Positions 14,813 to 25,101 of a DNA stretch of 50,853 nt are shown piece after piece. Source of the stretch: Sulfurimonas sp. (GTDB lineage Bacteria; Campylobacterota; Campylobacteria; Campylobacterales; Sulfurimonadaceae); the NCBI GenBank assembly GCA_028684815.1, contig JAQUFE010000014.1, forward strand, positions 1 to 50,853, given 5' to 3'. Under the pieces are notes generated by a model. It had not been told where the DNA came from. It ran no database searches and worked only from the letters and a program-made list of their open reading frames with translations. Made by a program: the position numbers and the translations under genes. Within the stretch, counting starts at the first letter, position 1. The number at the start of each line of letters is the position of its first letter.

Positions 14813-15803
14813 TCGCCCAGTTTATCGCTTGCTCTGCGTACATCGGCACTACATTTGCGTAGATTTTTGGTATAACAAATGGTCGTTTCTCTAAGATAAC
14901 CTCTTTAAACTCAGGGCAGATGCCGTAGATATTTTGTGCATTGTCGCTTACAAAGGCTTGTAGGTTATCAAGGCGGTCATATTGCTCAAAGATTTCGCAT
15001 AGAAGTTGAAGAGCTATTGGTGCGCTAAAAACACCAGCCGCACAGCCACAATTCTCTTTTTTGTTTTGTGGATGAGGTGCTGAGTCACTTCCAAACATAA
15101 CCTTAGGATGAGCCTCAAGTGCAACACTAAGAAGTGCATCTAAATCTTCAGGGCGTTTTGCTATTGGCTTACAAAAGTTGTGTGGCATCATCATCCCACC
15201 AACAACATCATCAAGAGTAAAAAGAAGATGGTGTACAGTTATGGTCGCATAGAGATTTTCAAACTTATCAAGCATATCTACAGCCGCTTTTGTTGTAATG
15301 TGCTCCATAATGATTTTAAGGTTTGGAAAATTAGTAGCTAAAAGTTCATAGATGCTCATAAACTCTGCTTCTCTATCCATAACAAAACCATCAGTCTCGC
15401 CGTGAACACAAAGAGGGATGTTTAACTCACTCATAGCTTCTAAAGTAGGTCGCATCTCTTCTACATCAAATGAAGAGACTCCACCCTCAGAGTTCGTTGT
15501 GATACCTGCTGGATAAAGCTTTACAGCTATAATCTCATCAGCTACACCTTTTAAAAATGCTTTGCTATAGTTTTTGTAAAAAAGAGTCATATATGGTTCA
15601 AAATAGTCATTTGGAACTGCCGCAATAATTCGCTCTTTATAGGCTTTGACCTCTTCTAGAGTTGTGATGGGAGGAACTAGGTTTGGCATAACTAAAGCAC
15701 CGCTAAAACTAAAAGCACTAAGAGGGGCTACATTTTCAAGCATAACTCCATCACGAAGATGAAGATGCATATCTAGGGGCATTAAAAGAGTATGAGTTTT
15801 CAT
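14796..15803 (-). CDS. pyrC: Dihydroorotase
   Basis: This 335-residue zinc amidohydrolase interconverts carbamoyl-aspartate and dihydroorotate in pyrimidine synthesis. The metal-binding H-x-H is at 13-15 in LDMHLHLRDG. Further ligands are seen in VHGETD and MEHITT, and a catalytic aspartate in MFGSDSAPHP. It matches the shorter class II (PyrC, E. coli-like) type. It lies between a phosphohexomutase and the two-component genes, overlapping the regulator start, and so may be the lead gene of that operon. Confidence 0.92.
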   Translation of the reverse strand: MKTHTLLMPLDMHLHLRDGVMLENVAPLSAFSFSGALVMPNLVPPITTLEEVKAYKERIIAAVPNDYFEPYMTLFYKNYSKAFLKGVADEIIAVKLYPAGITTNSEGGVSSFDVEEMRPTLEAMSELNIPLCVHGETDGFVMDREAEFMSIYELLATNFPNLKIIMEHITTKAAVDMLDKFENLYATITVHHLLFTLDDVVGGMMMPHNFCKPIAKRPEDLDALLSVALEAHPKVMFGSDSAPHPQNKKENCGCAAGVFSAPIALQLLCEIFEQYDRLDNLQAFVSDNAQNIYGICPEFKEVILEKRPFVIPKIYANVVPMYAEQAINWAIADIE

Positions 15804-15880
15804 TATTTTCCTTGAAACTTAAGTAATTGTTTGTAGGCAAAATTATAACAAAAGATGCTTTAAAAAGGTTTTCCTTAAGT

Positions 15881-17239
15881 TTAGAGCAACTCTTTTGCTT
15901 CTGCTATAAGTTCATTTATAGCTCTCTCATAAAGCTTTGCATCCTCTTTATTAGTTGATTCAAAACGAGTTACTAGAACTGGAGTTGTGTTACTTGCACG
16001 AACAAGTCCCCAACCATTTGCAAAGTTTATACGAACTCCATCAACTTTTATGATGTCTTTTGTAGCAGGGAAAGAGGCTTTAGGGTTTTTAAGCAACTCT
16101 TCTACTTTGTCTATAATTAGAAATTTATCTTTCTCTGTAGTCTCTACCTTAATCTCCTCAGTTGAGAAAGTCTCTGGAAGTTTTGCAAGCTCTGCATCTA
16201 GGTCGATGCCATCTTTGATAAGCTCTAACATTCTAAGAGTCGCATAAATAGCATCATCATAACCAAAATAGCGATCTTTGAAAAATATATGACCACTCAC
16301 TTCACAAGCAAGGTCTGCATCACACTCTTTCATCTTCACTTTTATGTTTGAGTGTCCAGTTTTATACATAATAGCCTTAGCTCCACGGCGCTCTAGTTCA
16401 TCATACATAACCTGTGAGCACTTTACCTCTCCAACAACTGTAGGGTTTTTCATCTTCATCGAGTACAAAAGCGCCATCATATCGCCTTTGATATTGTTCT
16501 TGTGAGTAAGAACTGCAATGCGGTCGCCATCTCCATCATAAGCAAAGGCGATATCTCCATCAGATGCTAGAAGTTTTTTGATATCTTGTAAGTTGTGCTC
16601 ATCTGAGGGGTCTGGATGATGGTTTGGAAATGTGCCATCAGGATCTACAAAGATGCCCTTTGCATCTAGCTTTAAGCGAGCAAAGATATCTACTAAAGCA
16701 ACACCAGCAACACCATTTCCACAGTCATAAACTATTTTCGTATCCATGCCTTCTAAGTGTGCAAACTCTTTTACAAGAAAGTCTATATATCTCGCTTTTG
16801 CATCTATCTTTATAACCTCTCTTTTACTCTTTGGAGGAAAGGGCATTATCTCACACTCACGGCCAAGTGCGTAGATATCTTCTGCAAAAAATGGTGCCTT
16901 ATCTACTGTAATCTTAAAGCCATTATATTCGCTAGGATTGTGCGAACCTGTAATCATGATAGATGCACTAGGAGTGATTCCATCCCACTCTTGATAATTT
17001 GCAAAGTAGTTTATAGGAGTAGGAACAAGCCCCATATCTAAGACTACTTTACCACCAGCATTTAAGCCATGAACTAAGTACTCAAAGAGTATAGGAGAGT
17101 GACTTCTAGCATCATAACCAACTGCTACATACTCTCCATCTATCTTAGATGCAAGCCCAAAACCAATGCGAACAACACTCTCTTCATTTAACTCTTTTTC
17201 ATAGATGCCACGGATATCATACTCTCTATATATGCTCAT
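15881..17239 (-). CDS. Phosphomannomutase/phosphoglucomutase
   Basis: This 452-residue alpha-D-phosphohexomutase interconverts hexose 6- and 1-phosphates for surface-polysaccharide precursors. The phosphoserine is S99 in TGSHNPSEYNGFKI. The metal loop is DGDGDR at 235-240, and the sugar-binding loop is EVSGHIFF. The C-terminal phosphate-binding loop is RASNTTPVLVTRFE. The N-terminus YREYDIRG is typical of AlgC/ManB enzymes of dual mannose/glucose specificity. The ATG at 17239 has an AGGAG-like site. pyrC follows after 77 bases. Confidence 0.92.
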   Translation of the reverse strand: MSIYREYDIRGIYEKELNEESVVRIGFGLASKIDGEYVAVGYDARSHSPILFEYLVHGLNAGGKVVLDMGLVPTPINYFANYQEWDGITPSASIMITGSHNPSEYNGFKITVDKAPFFAEDIYALGRECEIMPFPPKSKREVIKIDAKARYIDFLVKEFAHLEGMDTKIVYDCGNGVAGVALVDIFARLKLDAKGIFVDPDGTFPNHHPDPSDEHNLQDIKKLLASDGDIAFAYDGDGDRIAVLTHKNNIKGDMMALLYSMKMKNPTVVGEVKCSQVMYDELERRGAKAIMYKTGHSNIKVKMKECDADLACEVSGHIFFKDRYFGYDDAIYATLRMLELIKDGIDLDAELAKLPETFSTEEIKVETTEKDKFLIIDKVEELLKNPKASFPATKDIIKVDGVRINFANGWGLVRASNTTPVLVTRFESTNKEDAKLYERAINELIAEAKELL

Positions 17240-17497
17240 TTAACTCTCCTCAAATTTATACTAAATAAAATTATTTTATAATGCGAAATGATACACTTAA
17301 GAGCTTTAAACAAACGATACCTTATGGTTTTATCTTTCATTGGTGCAAGTGAGAATGATATACTCTAAAAAATAATGATATAAAATTATATTTAAAAAAT
17401 AAGCTTGCTTTTTAAATATTTAAGTAGAATTATCACTTATGGTAATGCTTTAAGTAATAAATTTATCTTATATAAGAAAATTAATGAGGAGTATAAA
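17240..17497. promoter_or_regulatory. Divergent promoter region between phosphohexomutase and copper operon
   Basis: This AT-rich gap of about 258 bases has no gene. It contains an AT-rich inverted repeat, TTTAAAAA (17391-17398) / TTTTTAAA (17409-17416), and several TATA-like elements. No clear CueR or CsoR-type operator was recognised. GAGGAG at 17486-17491 is the ribosome binding site that fixes the multicopper oxidase start. Confidence 0.35.
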
Positions 17498-19267
17498 ATG
17501 ACTCATAAAACTTCAAACCTCTCAAGAAGAGTTTTTGTTAAAGGTGTAGTGGCTAGTGGTTTGATTGCATCCTCAGCGCTAACTTTAAATGCTAGTACAA
17601 AAATATCTCAAAGAAAAGAGACAGAAGAACTTAGTGGAAGTGAATTTCATTTAACTATTAATAAGATAAATGTCAACATAACAGGCAAACCCGCATTTGC
17701 AACGGCAGTAAATTCAATGCTAAGCGGTCCGACTCTTAGATGGAGAGAGGGTGATGAGATAACCATTAATGTTACCAACAATCTTTCTGAAGACTCATCA
17801 ATTCATTGGCATGGGATTATCTTGCCTACTGATATGGACGGGGTTCCTGGTATTAGTTTTGATGGGATAAAACCAGGTGCTACTTTTACCTACAAATTTA
17901 CAGTAGTTCAAAGTGGAACCTTTTGGTACCACTCACACTCAGGATTTCAAGAACAAACAGGCATCTATGGTGCAATAATCATAGAACCAAAAGAAGAGAT
18001 ACTCCAATATGATAGAGAGTATGTCATCTCTTTATCTGACTGGTCAGATGAAAAACCAGATTCTATTTATAGAAAATTAAAAATATCAGCAGATTATTAC
18101 AATTTTAAACAAAGATCCGTTGGAGATTTTTTTGACGAAGTAAAAGAGTTAGGCTTTTTAGAAGCTTTTAGTCAAAGAAAGATGTGGAATGAGATGGCAA
18201 TGACGGATAGAGATCTATCTGATGTCACAGGCTATACATATACCTACCTAATGAATGGGCAAAACCCAGCGACAAACTTTAAAGCTCTGTTTGAAAATGG
18301 AGAAAAAATAAGATTGCGTTTTATAAATAGCTCAGCAATGACATTTTTTGATGTCCGAATCCCAGAGCTAAAAATGAGCGTAGTTGCATCTGATGGAAAC
18401 TATGTGCAAGCTGTCTTGGTTGATGAGTTTAGAATCGGAGTGGCAGAAACATACGATGTGATAGTTGAACCTGAAGAAAACAGAGCTTACTCTATCTTCG
18501 CCCAAAGTCTTGATAGAAGTGGTTACGCTCTTGGAGCTTTAACTTATGATGCAAATGTTGTAGCAACTATACCAGAGATGGATCCCCTTCCGATCTTATC
18601 ACATGCTGATATGGGTATGAACATGGGAAGTATGGACAACTCTGCACATGATATGTCCTCAATGAAAGAGATGCCAAAGAAAAAAGAGGCTGCTATGAAA
18701 TGTGGTGCGGGCATGGATATGTCTAAGATGGATATGGGTAAAACAAACATTCCTATAACTCCTCTAGAAGAGAGGCGTGGAGTTCAAACAACTATGCGAG
18801 CTATGAATCCTCAGTATAGACTCTCAGATCCAGGAGTGGGATTAAGAGATAGCAAAAGAAAAGTTCTTACTTATGCCGACTTAAAGTCACTAACTCCAAC
18901 TACACATGATAGATATCCAGATAGAGAAATAATACTTCGTTTAACGGGAAATATGCAGAGGTATATGTGGTCAATTAATGGCATCGCCTATAAAGATGCT
19001 GCGCCACTAGAGTTTAAATATGGCGAGAGGCTAAGAATAACTTACATAAATGATACGATGATGAATCACCCAATGCATCTACATGGAATGTGGAGTGATT
19101 TAGAAACAGGCGATGATAATTATCTCCCAAAAAAACACACCATCATCTCTCAACCTGGTTCAAAAATTAGTTTTCGCGTAAATGTAGATGCTAGAGATTC
19201 TTGGGCATATCACTGCCACTTACTCTATCATATGACAGATATGTTTAGAAAAGTTGTAGTGGTATAA
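17498..19267 (+). CDS. Tat-exported multicopper oxidase, CopA/PcoA type
   Basis: This 589-residue periplasmic oxidase probably oxidises Cu(I) to Cu(II). A Tat signal (SRRVFVKG, residues 9-16, with a hydrophobic run) is followed by cupredoxin domains. Copper ligands are visible: HWH at 103-105, WYHSH at 143-147, HPMHLHG near the end and HCHLLYHM from 572. A Met/His-rich insert (about residues 367-415, with repeats such as MGMNMGSM and MDMSKMDMG) is the kind that delivers or senses copper. The frame extends upstream to 17405, but the ATG at 17498 has GAGGAG and starts the Tat signal correctly. Confidence 0.92.
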   Translation: MTHKTSNLSRRVFVKGVVASGLIASSALTLNASTKISQRKETEELSGSEFHLTINKINVNITGKPAFATAVNSMLSGPTLRWREGDEITINVTNNLSEDSSIHWHGIILPTDMDGVPGISFDGIKPGATFTYKFTVVQSGTFWYHSHSGFQEQTGIYGAIIIEPKEEILQYDREYVISLSDWSDEKPDSIYRKLKISADYYNFKQRSVGDFFDEVKELGFLEAFSQRKMWNEMAMTDRDLSDVTGYTYTYLMNGQNPATNFKALFENGEKIRLRFINSSAMTFFDVRIPELKMSVVASDGNYVQAVLVDEFRIGVAETYDVIVEPEENRAYSIFAQSLDRSGYALGALTYDANVVATIPEMDPLPILSHADMGMNMGSMDNSAHDMSSMKEMPKKKEAAMKCGAGMDMSKMDMGKTNIPITPLEERRGVQTTMRAMNPQYRLSDPGVGLRDSKRKVLTYADLKSLTPTTHDRYPDREIILRLTGNMQRYMWSINGIAYKDAAPLEFKYGERLRITYINDTMMNHPMHLHGMWSDLETGDDNYLPKKHTIISQPGSKISFRVNVDARDSWAYHCHLLYHMTDMFRKVVVV

Positions 19268-19280
19268 GGAGATGAATATT

Positions 19281-19961
19281 ATGAAAAATTTATTATTAAT
19301 AATAGCGTTAGGATTTAGCACATCTCTGTTTGCAGGTAGCGGTGGCGATATATTAAGAGCTACTGTTATGGTAGATAAATTAGAGTATCAATATAATGAT
19401 GAAAAGTCTATTTCATGGGATACTTATGCCTATGTAGGTTATGATATAAACAAAGTATATATCTACTCAGAAGGTGAAAAAGCTAAAGATTCTTCGTCTG
19501 CTAATAGCGAGAACCAGCTGGTATATTCTCGTGCAATATCTCCATACTGGGACGCTCAAATCGGGATAGCTTATGATAGAGTAGAGGGTTCGGATCAGAC
19601 TTGGGGTGTTATAGGAGTTCAAGGACTTGCTCCTTACTTTTTTGAAATAAGAGCAGTTATTTTAGTATCTGATGATGGAAATATTGGGTTTAGAGTAGAG
19701 AGTGAGTATGAAGCTTTAATAACTCAAAAACTAATACTTACTCCAAGTATAGCTCTATCTGCATATACAAAAAATAACGAGGATATGGCCATTGGAAGCG
19801 GTCTGTCCAATTTAAAACTAGGTGCGAGATTAAGATATGAGTTTGTAAGAGAGTTTGCACCATATATAGGTGTTGAGTGGAGTAAAAATTTTTCAAATAC
19901 AGATGATTACTCCGCGTTAGATGAAGTCTATGCTACAGTTGGGCTTAGATTTTGGTTTTAG
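19281..19961 (+). CDS. CopB/PcoB-like copper-resistance outer-membrane protein
   Basis: The 226-residue protein has an N-terminal signal peptide (MKNLLLIIALGFSTSLFA) and an outer-membrane beta-strand pattern ending in an aromatic residue (VGLRFWF). WDTYAYVGYDINKVYIYSEGE matches the conserved core of CopB. The usual long Met-rich N-terminal segment of CopB is absent, so it is a short form. The ATG at 19281 is chosen because AAGGAG lies nine bases before it; the ATG at 19272 abuts that site. It follows the multicopper oxidase in the same operon. Confidence 0.85.
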   Translation: MKNLLLIIALGFSTSLFAGSGGDILRATVMVDKLEYQYNDEKSISWDTYAYVGYDINKVYIYSEGEKAKDSSSANSENQLVYSRAISPYWDAQIGIAYDRVEGSDQTWGVIGVQGLAPYFFEIRAVILVSDDGNIGFRVESEYEALITQKLILTPSIALSAYTKNNEDMAIGSGLSNLKLGARLRYEFVREFAPYIGVEWSKNFSNTDDYSALDEVYATVGLRFWF

Positions 19962-19989
19962 TTAGTAAAAGATATTAAAGGAGTTCGTT

Positions 19990-20187
19990 ATGAGTGATTA
20001 TGGAATGGGTGGACTTGGAATGTGGTTAGGTTGGTTGATACCATTACTCTTTATTGGAGCATTGATATACTTTATGAATGCTAATAAAAAAAGGGATTTA
20101 TCAGCTAGAGATATTCTTGATCAAAGATATGCAAAGGGTGAGATTTCCGAAGAAGAGTATAAGGCTAAGAGAGACGCTATAAAGTAG
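19990..20187 (+). CDS. Small SHOCT-domain membrane protein
   Basis: This 65-residue protein has a glycine- and methionine-rich start, one membrane helix (about 12-30) and a C-terminal SHOCT motif ([26 protein letters not shown]). SHOCT segments are short helical oligomerisation modules of unclear role. Such small proteins often neighbour copper-transport genes. AAAGGAG precedes the ATG. It lies ten bases before the ATPase gene, so it may assist or regulate that ATPase (inference). Confidence 0.8.
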   Translation: MSDYGMGGLGMWLGWLIPLLFIGALIYFMNANKKRDLSARDILDQRYAKGEISEEEYKAKRDAIK

Positions 20188-20197
20188 GAGGTGTGTT

Positions 20198-22468
20198 ATG
20201 AGTCAAGAGATAAAAGAGTGCTGTCAGGTGGATTATTCTAAAAAACAAGCTGATGTTTATACTTGTCCTATGCATCCAGAGGTTCGTCAAAATACCCCAG
20301 GATCTTGTCCAAAATGCGGAATGGCGTTAGAGAGAGAGGTTAAAGCTCTAAGCTCTACAAAATATACCTGTCCTATGCATCCAGAGATTATACAAGATAG
20401 TCCGGGAAGCTGTCCTAAGTGTGGAATGGCACTAGAGCCTATGATAGCTGAAGCTGAAGAGGACACAGATGAACTTGACTATATGAGCAGGAGATTTTGG
20501 ATTAGTTTAGCCCTGTCTATTCCTGTTTTTATTGTCTCAATGACAAGTGATTTAGCACCACAACTTCTGCCTAGCGCTATCTCGATGCTAAGCATCCAAT
20601 GGTTTCTTTTTGTTCTTGCAACTCCCGTAGTTCTTTGGGGTGGTTGGCCTTTTTTTGTAAGAGGATACAACTCTATAAGAACATGGAACTTAAATATGTT
20701 TACACTTATCGCCATCGGTGTGAGTGCTGCATATCTCTATAGTCTCTTTGCACTATTTCTGCCAAGCCTCTTTCCACCTCTAATGCAGACTGAGGATGGT
20801 TTAGTTCATGTCTATTTTGAAGCGGCAGCTGTTATTACGACCTTGGTTTTGCTTGGACAAGTTTTAGAGTTAAAAGCTAGAAGTAAAACAAATAGTGCGA
20901 TTAAAACTCTTCTAAATCTTGCACCAAAACAAGCCCACCGCATAGATGCAGATGGAAGTGAGGAAGATATTAGTATTGAGTTTGTCCATGTTGGAGATAA
21001 GCTTAGGATTAAACCGGGCGAGAAAATCCCTGTAGATGGAGTGGTTTTAGAAGGAAGTAGTAATCTTGATGAGTCTATGATAACAGGAGAACCTATCTTA
21101 GTGTCAAAAACCAAAGGCGATCAGCTTATAGGGGCTACTTTAAATGAAAATGGCACTCTAATCATGCAGGCGCAAAAAGTTGGTAGTGATACTATGCTTG
21201 CTCAAATAGTAGAGATGGTATCAAAAGCCCAACGCTCCCGTGCACCTATTCAACAACTTGCAGATAAGGTCTCTAGCTACTTTGTTCCAGCAGTTGTAAT
21301 AGCCGCAATATTAGCATTTTTTGCTTGGTACATTTATGGACCTGAACCTCGTTTGGCTTATGCTATTGTTTCCGCCGTAGCGGTTTTAATCATCGCCTGC
21401 CCATGTGCTTTAGGACTAGCTACTCCTATATCTATAATGGTAGGAACTGGTAGAGCCGCACTCTCTGGAGTTTTAATAAAAGATGCAAAAACACTTGAGA
21501 CTATGGAGAGGGTTGATACTCTTATAGTTGATAAAACAGGAACTTTGACACTTGGAAAGCCCAAAGTTACAAGCTTTTTAGTAGAAGATGGTTTTGATGA
21601 GATGAGTATTTTAAAATATGCTGCGAGTTTGGAGCGAGTTAGTGAGCATCCTTTAGCCGAGGCAGTAGTTGAGTATGCTAAAGATAATGATTTAGAACTA
21701 GGTGAAGTTCTGAACTTTAAATCTACTACTGGAAAAGGCATCGAGGGTGAGATTGAAGGTAAAAAAATTGCACTTGGAAGTGAGAGCTTCTTAGAGAGTT
21801 TAGGAGTATCTACACAAAACATCACAAAAGAAGCAGAGGCTTTAAGACAAGAGGGCAAGGGTGTTATCTTTATGGCTGTAGATGCTAAGTTTTGTGCCAT
21901 TTTAGGGATTGAAGATCCCATAAAAGCTACGAGCGCAGAGGCTATAAAAGAGCTTATAAAAGAGGGCATTAGAGTTGTTGTTATAAGTGGAGACAATGAA
22001 ACAACAGCTAGAGCAGTTGCTAAAAAACTAGGCATTGATGAGGTTCACGCTGGCATCATGCCTGATGGCAAAGCGAAAATAGTTAAAGAGTTACAAGAAA
22101 AAGGTGCAGTTGTGGCAATGGCAGGAGATGGGATAAATGACGCTCCTGCTTTGGCACAAGCTGATGTTGGCATCGCTATGGGCAGCGGAACTGATGTAGC
22201 CATTGAGAGTGCTGGCATCACTTTGATAAAAGGCGATTTGCTCTCCATCGTAAAAGTTCTAAAACTAAGCCGTGCTACTATGAAAAATATCAGACAAAAT
22301 CTATTTTTTGCCTTTGTTTACAACAGTGCAGGTGTTCCAATAGCAGCAGGAGTTCTTTACCCATACTTTGGGATTTTACTATCGCCTGTTATTGCAGCGG
22401 CTGCGATGAGTTTTAGTTCAGTCTCTGTTATAGTAAATGCACTGCGCCTAAAAAACACAAAAATCTAA
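20198..22468 (+). CDS. copA: P1B-type copper-translocating ATPase
   Basis: This 756-residue pump moves copper out of the cytoplasm. Two N-terminal metal-binding modules ([22 protein letters not shown] near 16-40 and again near 52-75) replace the usual HMA domain. The transmembrane metal site is C401-P402-C403. D445 in DKTGTLT is phosphorylated. SEHPLAEAV and [16 protein letters not shown] complete the catalytic domains. About eight membrane helices are present. The GGAGG site and operon position after the oxidase, CopB and SHOCT genes make copper the likely substrate; Cu(I) is inferred from the CPC class. Confidence 0.93.
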   Translation: MSQEIKECCQVDYSKKQADVYTCPMHPEVRQNTPGSCPKCGMALEREVKALSSTKYTCPMHPEIIQDSPGSCPKCGMALEPMIAEAEEDTDELDYMSRRFWISLALSIPVFIVSMTSDLAPQLLPSAISMLSIQWFLFVLATPVVLWGGWPFFVRGYNSIRTWNLNMFTLIAIGVSAAYLYSLFALFLPSLFPPLMQTEDGLVHVYFEAAAVITTLVLLGQVLELKARSKTNSAIKTLLNLAPKQAHRIDADGSEEDISIEFVHVGDKLRIKPGEKIPVDGVVLEGSSNLDESMITGEPILVSKTKGDQLIGATLNENGTLIMQAQKVGSDTMLAQIVEMVSKAQRSRAPIQQLADKVSSYFVPAVVIAAILAFFAWYIYGPEPRLAYAIVSAVAVLIIACPCALGLATPISIMVGTGRAALSGVLIKDAKTLETMERVDTLIVDKTGTLTLGKPKVTSFLVEDGFDEMSILKYAASLERVSEHPLAEAVVEYAKDNDLELGEVLNFKSTTGKGIEGEIEGKKIALGSESFLESLGVSTQNITKEAEALRQEGKGVIFMAVDAKFCAILGIEDPIKATSAEAIKELIKEGIRVVVISGDNETTARAVAKKLGIDEVHAGIMPDGKAKIVKELQEKGAVVAMAGDGINDAPALAQADVGIAMGSGTDVAIESAGITLIKGDLLSIVKVLKLSRATMKNIRQNLFFAFVYNSAGVPIAAGVLYPYFGILLSPVIAAAAMSFSSVSVIVNALRLKNTKI

Positions 22469-22525
22469 GACTCAATTACATCTAAAACTCTTATGCTATT
22501 ATTACTCTAAAAAAAGAGAAAAGCT

Positions 22526-25093
22526 ATGAGCGAGATGAGTGTTATTTGTTTAAAAGATTATAAAGAGTGTGGGTTTGAAGTAGAGAGTTGTGAGCTCTGC
22601 TTTGAGCTTTTTGAGGAGTTTGTACTCGTTACAAACACTATGGAGATAAACAAACTAGATGCTCAAGAAAAGCATATAAAGCTTGATTCTCAAGAGTTAG
22701 AACTTCTTGAAGTCTATCTAAATGACTTGAAGCTACCTGATACTCGCTATGAGATAAAAGAAGAGAGTTTCACTGTTTTTAATGTCCCAAACTCATTTTC
22801 ACTAAAGATAAAAAACAAGCTCTATCCACAAAACAATACCGAGCTAGAAGGTCTTTACAAATCAGGCACAATATTTTGTACGCAAAACGAGCCAGAGGGC
22901 TTTAGAAGGATAACTCCATACTTAGACCGCCCAGATATTATGAGCGTCTTTACTACTACAATCGTGGCAGACAAAGAGAGATATCCCGTACTTTTAGGTA
23001 ATGGAAATAAGCAGAGTTGTCATGACCTGATGGACGCTAGACACGGAGTTACTTGGTTTGACCCACATCCAAAACCATCATATCTTTTTGCCATAGTTGC
23101 AGGTGATTTGGGAGTTATAAGCGATGAGTTTATAACGGCATCTAAAGCAGAAGTTGAGCTAAATATCTACTGTGACAAGGGCGCTGAGTCGAAATGTTTT
23201 TATGCGATAAAATCACTAAAAGATGCGATGATTTGGGATGAAGAGAAATATGGTAGAGAGTATGATTTAGATGTTTATAATATCGTAGCAGTTGATAGTT
23301 TTAACATGGGAGCTATGGAGAACAAGGGCTTAAATATCTTTAACTCTCACTACGTTTTAGCAGATGAAGAAAAAGCTACAGATGCTGACTTTATGGGGAT
23401 ACAAAGTGTTATAGCTCATGAGTACTTTCATAACTGGACTGGAAACCGCATCACTTGTTGTGACTGGTTTGAACTTACTCTAAAAGAGGGACTAACAGTT
23501 TTTCGCGACCAATGTTTCTCAGCAGATTTAAACTCACAAGAGGTCCAGCGCATCGAAGATGTGAAGGGTTTAAGAGAGAGACAGTTTGTAGAAGATGCAT
23601 CTCCTATGGCTCATCCAATTCAGCCAGACTCATATATCTCAATAAACAACTTCTACACTTCAACAGTCTATGAAAAAGGTGCAGAAGTTATAAGAATGTT
23701 GCACACTCTTTTAGGACATAGTAAGTTTAGAGAGGCGATGGACTTATACTTTAAGACTTTTGATGGAAGGGCTGTAAGAACTGGTGATTTTTTATGGGCT
23801 ATGAGCGAGGTTGATAAAGAAAAAAGAGTTGATTTTACACAGTTTAAAAGATGGTATCATCAATCAGGCACACCAATCTTAGAGGTTAAGGACTCATTTT
23901 CTGATGGGGTTTACAGACTTGATTTGAAGCAAGTTATACCAAACAAGGTTGATGGAACTAAACAGGATCCTTTTTATTTTCCACTAAATATAGGGCTTAT
24001 TGATTCTGATGGCAAAGAGATTAAAGAGGAGATGCTAATAGTCTCAAAAGAGCAGGAGAGTTTTGTATTTGAGGGGCTAGATGCAAAGCCATATCTCTCT
24101 ATAAACCGTGGTTTTAGTGCGCCAATCATTGTAAAGCAAGAGAGAAATGAATACGCATTTTTGATGAAGCACGACAAAGATAGCTTTGTAAGGTATGAAT
24201 CAGCACAATCTTTTGCCCTAGAGACTATAGAAAAACTCATGGATAGTGCAGAGCTAGATGCCGAGTTTTTAGACTCTTATGGATATGTTTTAGATTTAGA
24301 TGTAGAGCTTTCATATAAAGCACTTCTGCTTGAACTTCCATCTATCTCTAACTTGATGCAAAGACAAAAAGTAGTTGATTTTGCTCCTCTTTATAGAGCT
24401 AAAGAGAGATTAGAACGTGAGATTGCCACAGAGTTTAGAGAGAAACTTCTTGATATTTATAGACTCAATCATAAACCAAAAAACAAAGAGTTAGATGCTG
24501 TGAGCGTTGGAGAGAGAGCCTTGAAAAACAGAGCTTTGAGACTGCTTTGTAGTTTAGAGAGTAGAGAGGTTATAGACTTAGCATATAAGCAGTACCAAGA
24601 ATCACTTACCATGACAGATAGAGTTGTAGCTCTTGACGCGCTTGAGAACATCACAAGTCATGAGGGAGGTCTTGCATTAGATGACTTTTATGCAAGATAC
24701 AAAGATGATACTTTAGTTATGAACAAGTACTTCTCCATCATAGCAGCCTCACAAAGAGAGGGAGTATTGCTTCGCGTTATAGCTTTACAAGATGATGAAG
24801 TTTATGATAAAAGAGTTCCAAATCTAGTTCGTTCTCTTGTTGGTGTATTTGCAAGAAACTATAAATATTTTCACGCTATTGATGGCTCAGGATACGCTTT
24901 TGTAGCAGATAAAATTATAGAGATAGATAAGATAAATGCACAGATGGCATCAGCTCTTGCATCTGCGTTTAAGATTTACGATAGGCTAAATGCTAAAAGT
25001 AAGCATCTTATGAAGCAAGAACTTTTAAGAGTACAAAAGACTCCAAATATCTCAAAAAATACATTTGAGATATTAAGCAAAATTTTAAAGTAG
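22526..25093 (+). CDS. pepN: Aminopeptidase N
   Basis: This 855-residue M1 zinc aminopeptidase removes N-terminal residues from peptides. The exopeptidase motif is GAMEN (262-266). The zinc site is HEYFH (298-302) with the third ligand E321 in LKEG. The C-terminal helical region, about 400 residues, closes the active site as in E. coli PepN. The length is normal for the bacterial PepN class. The gene is cytoplasmic (no signal peptide), and the hybrid kinase gene starts eight bases downstream. Confidence 0.93.
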   Translation: MSEMSVICLKDYKECGFEVESCELCFELFEEFVLVTNTMEINKLDAQEKHIKLDSQELELLEVYLNDLKLPDTRYEIKEESFTVFNVPNSFSLKIKNKLYPQNNTELEGLYKSGTIFCTQNEPEGFRRITPYLDRPDIMSVFTTTIVADKERYPVLLGNGNKQSCHDLMDARHGVTWFDPHPKPSYLFAIVAGDLGVISDEFITASKAEVELNIYCDKGAESKCFYAIKSLKDAMIWDEEKYGREYDLDVYNIVAVDSFNMGAMENKGLNIFNSHYVLADEEKATDADFMGIQSVIAHEYFHNWTGNRITCCDWFELTLKEGLTVFRDQCFSADLNSQEVQRIEDVKGLRERQFVEDASPMAHPIQPDSYISINNFYTSTVYEKGAEVIRMLHTLLGHSKFREAMDLYFKTFDGRAVRTGDFLWAMSEVDKEKRVDFTQFKRWYHQSGTPILEVKDSFSDGVYRLDLKQVIPNKVDGTKQDPFYFPLNIGLIDSDGKEIKEEMLIVSKEQESFVFEGLDAKPYLSINRGFSAPIIVKQERNEYAFLMKHDKDSFVRYESAQSFALETIEKLMDSAELDAEFLDSYGYVLDLDVELSYKALLLELPSISNLMQRQKVVDFAPLYRAKERLEREIATEFREKLLDIYRLNHKPKNKELDAVSVGERALKNRALRLLCSLESREVIDLAYKQYQESLTMTDRVVALDALENITSHEGGLALDDFYARYKDDTLVMNKYFSIIAASQREGVLLRVIALQDDEVYDKRVPNLVRSLVGVFARNYKYFHAIDGSGYAFVADKIIEIDKINAQMASALASAFKIYDRLNAKSKHLMKQELLRVQKTPNISKNTFEILSKILK

Positions 25094-25101
25094 GCAGAAA
25101 T

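Noticed and set aside
15815..15882. AAACTTAAG/CTTAAGTTT inverted repeat between the phosphohexomutase and pyrC genes
   Set aside because: The nine-base arms are separated by about 50 bases with no T-run and include the palindromic CTTAAG, so chance is likely.
16757..17041. 94-codon open frame on the plus strand
   Set aside because: It is antisense to the phosphohexomutase gene, including its active-site region, and its product resembles no protein.
17391..17416. AT-rich inverted repeat as a copper operator or terminator
   Set aside because: TTTAAAAA/TTTTTAAA arms are expected by chance in such AT-rich sequence, and no known metal-regulator motif is present.
21358..22035. 225-codon open frame on the minus strand
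   Set aside because: It lies wholly inside the copper ATPase gene, which has all its catalytic motifs. The antisense frame has low-complexity serine/alanine-rich composition and no ribosome binding site.
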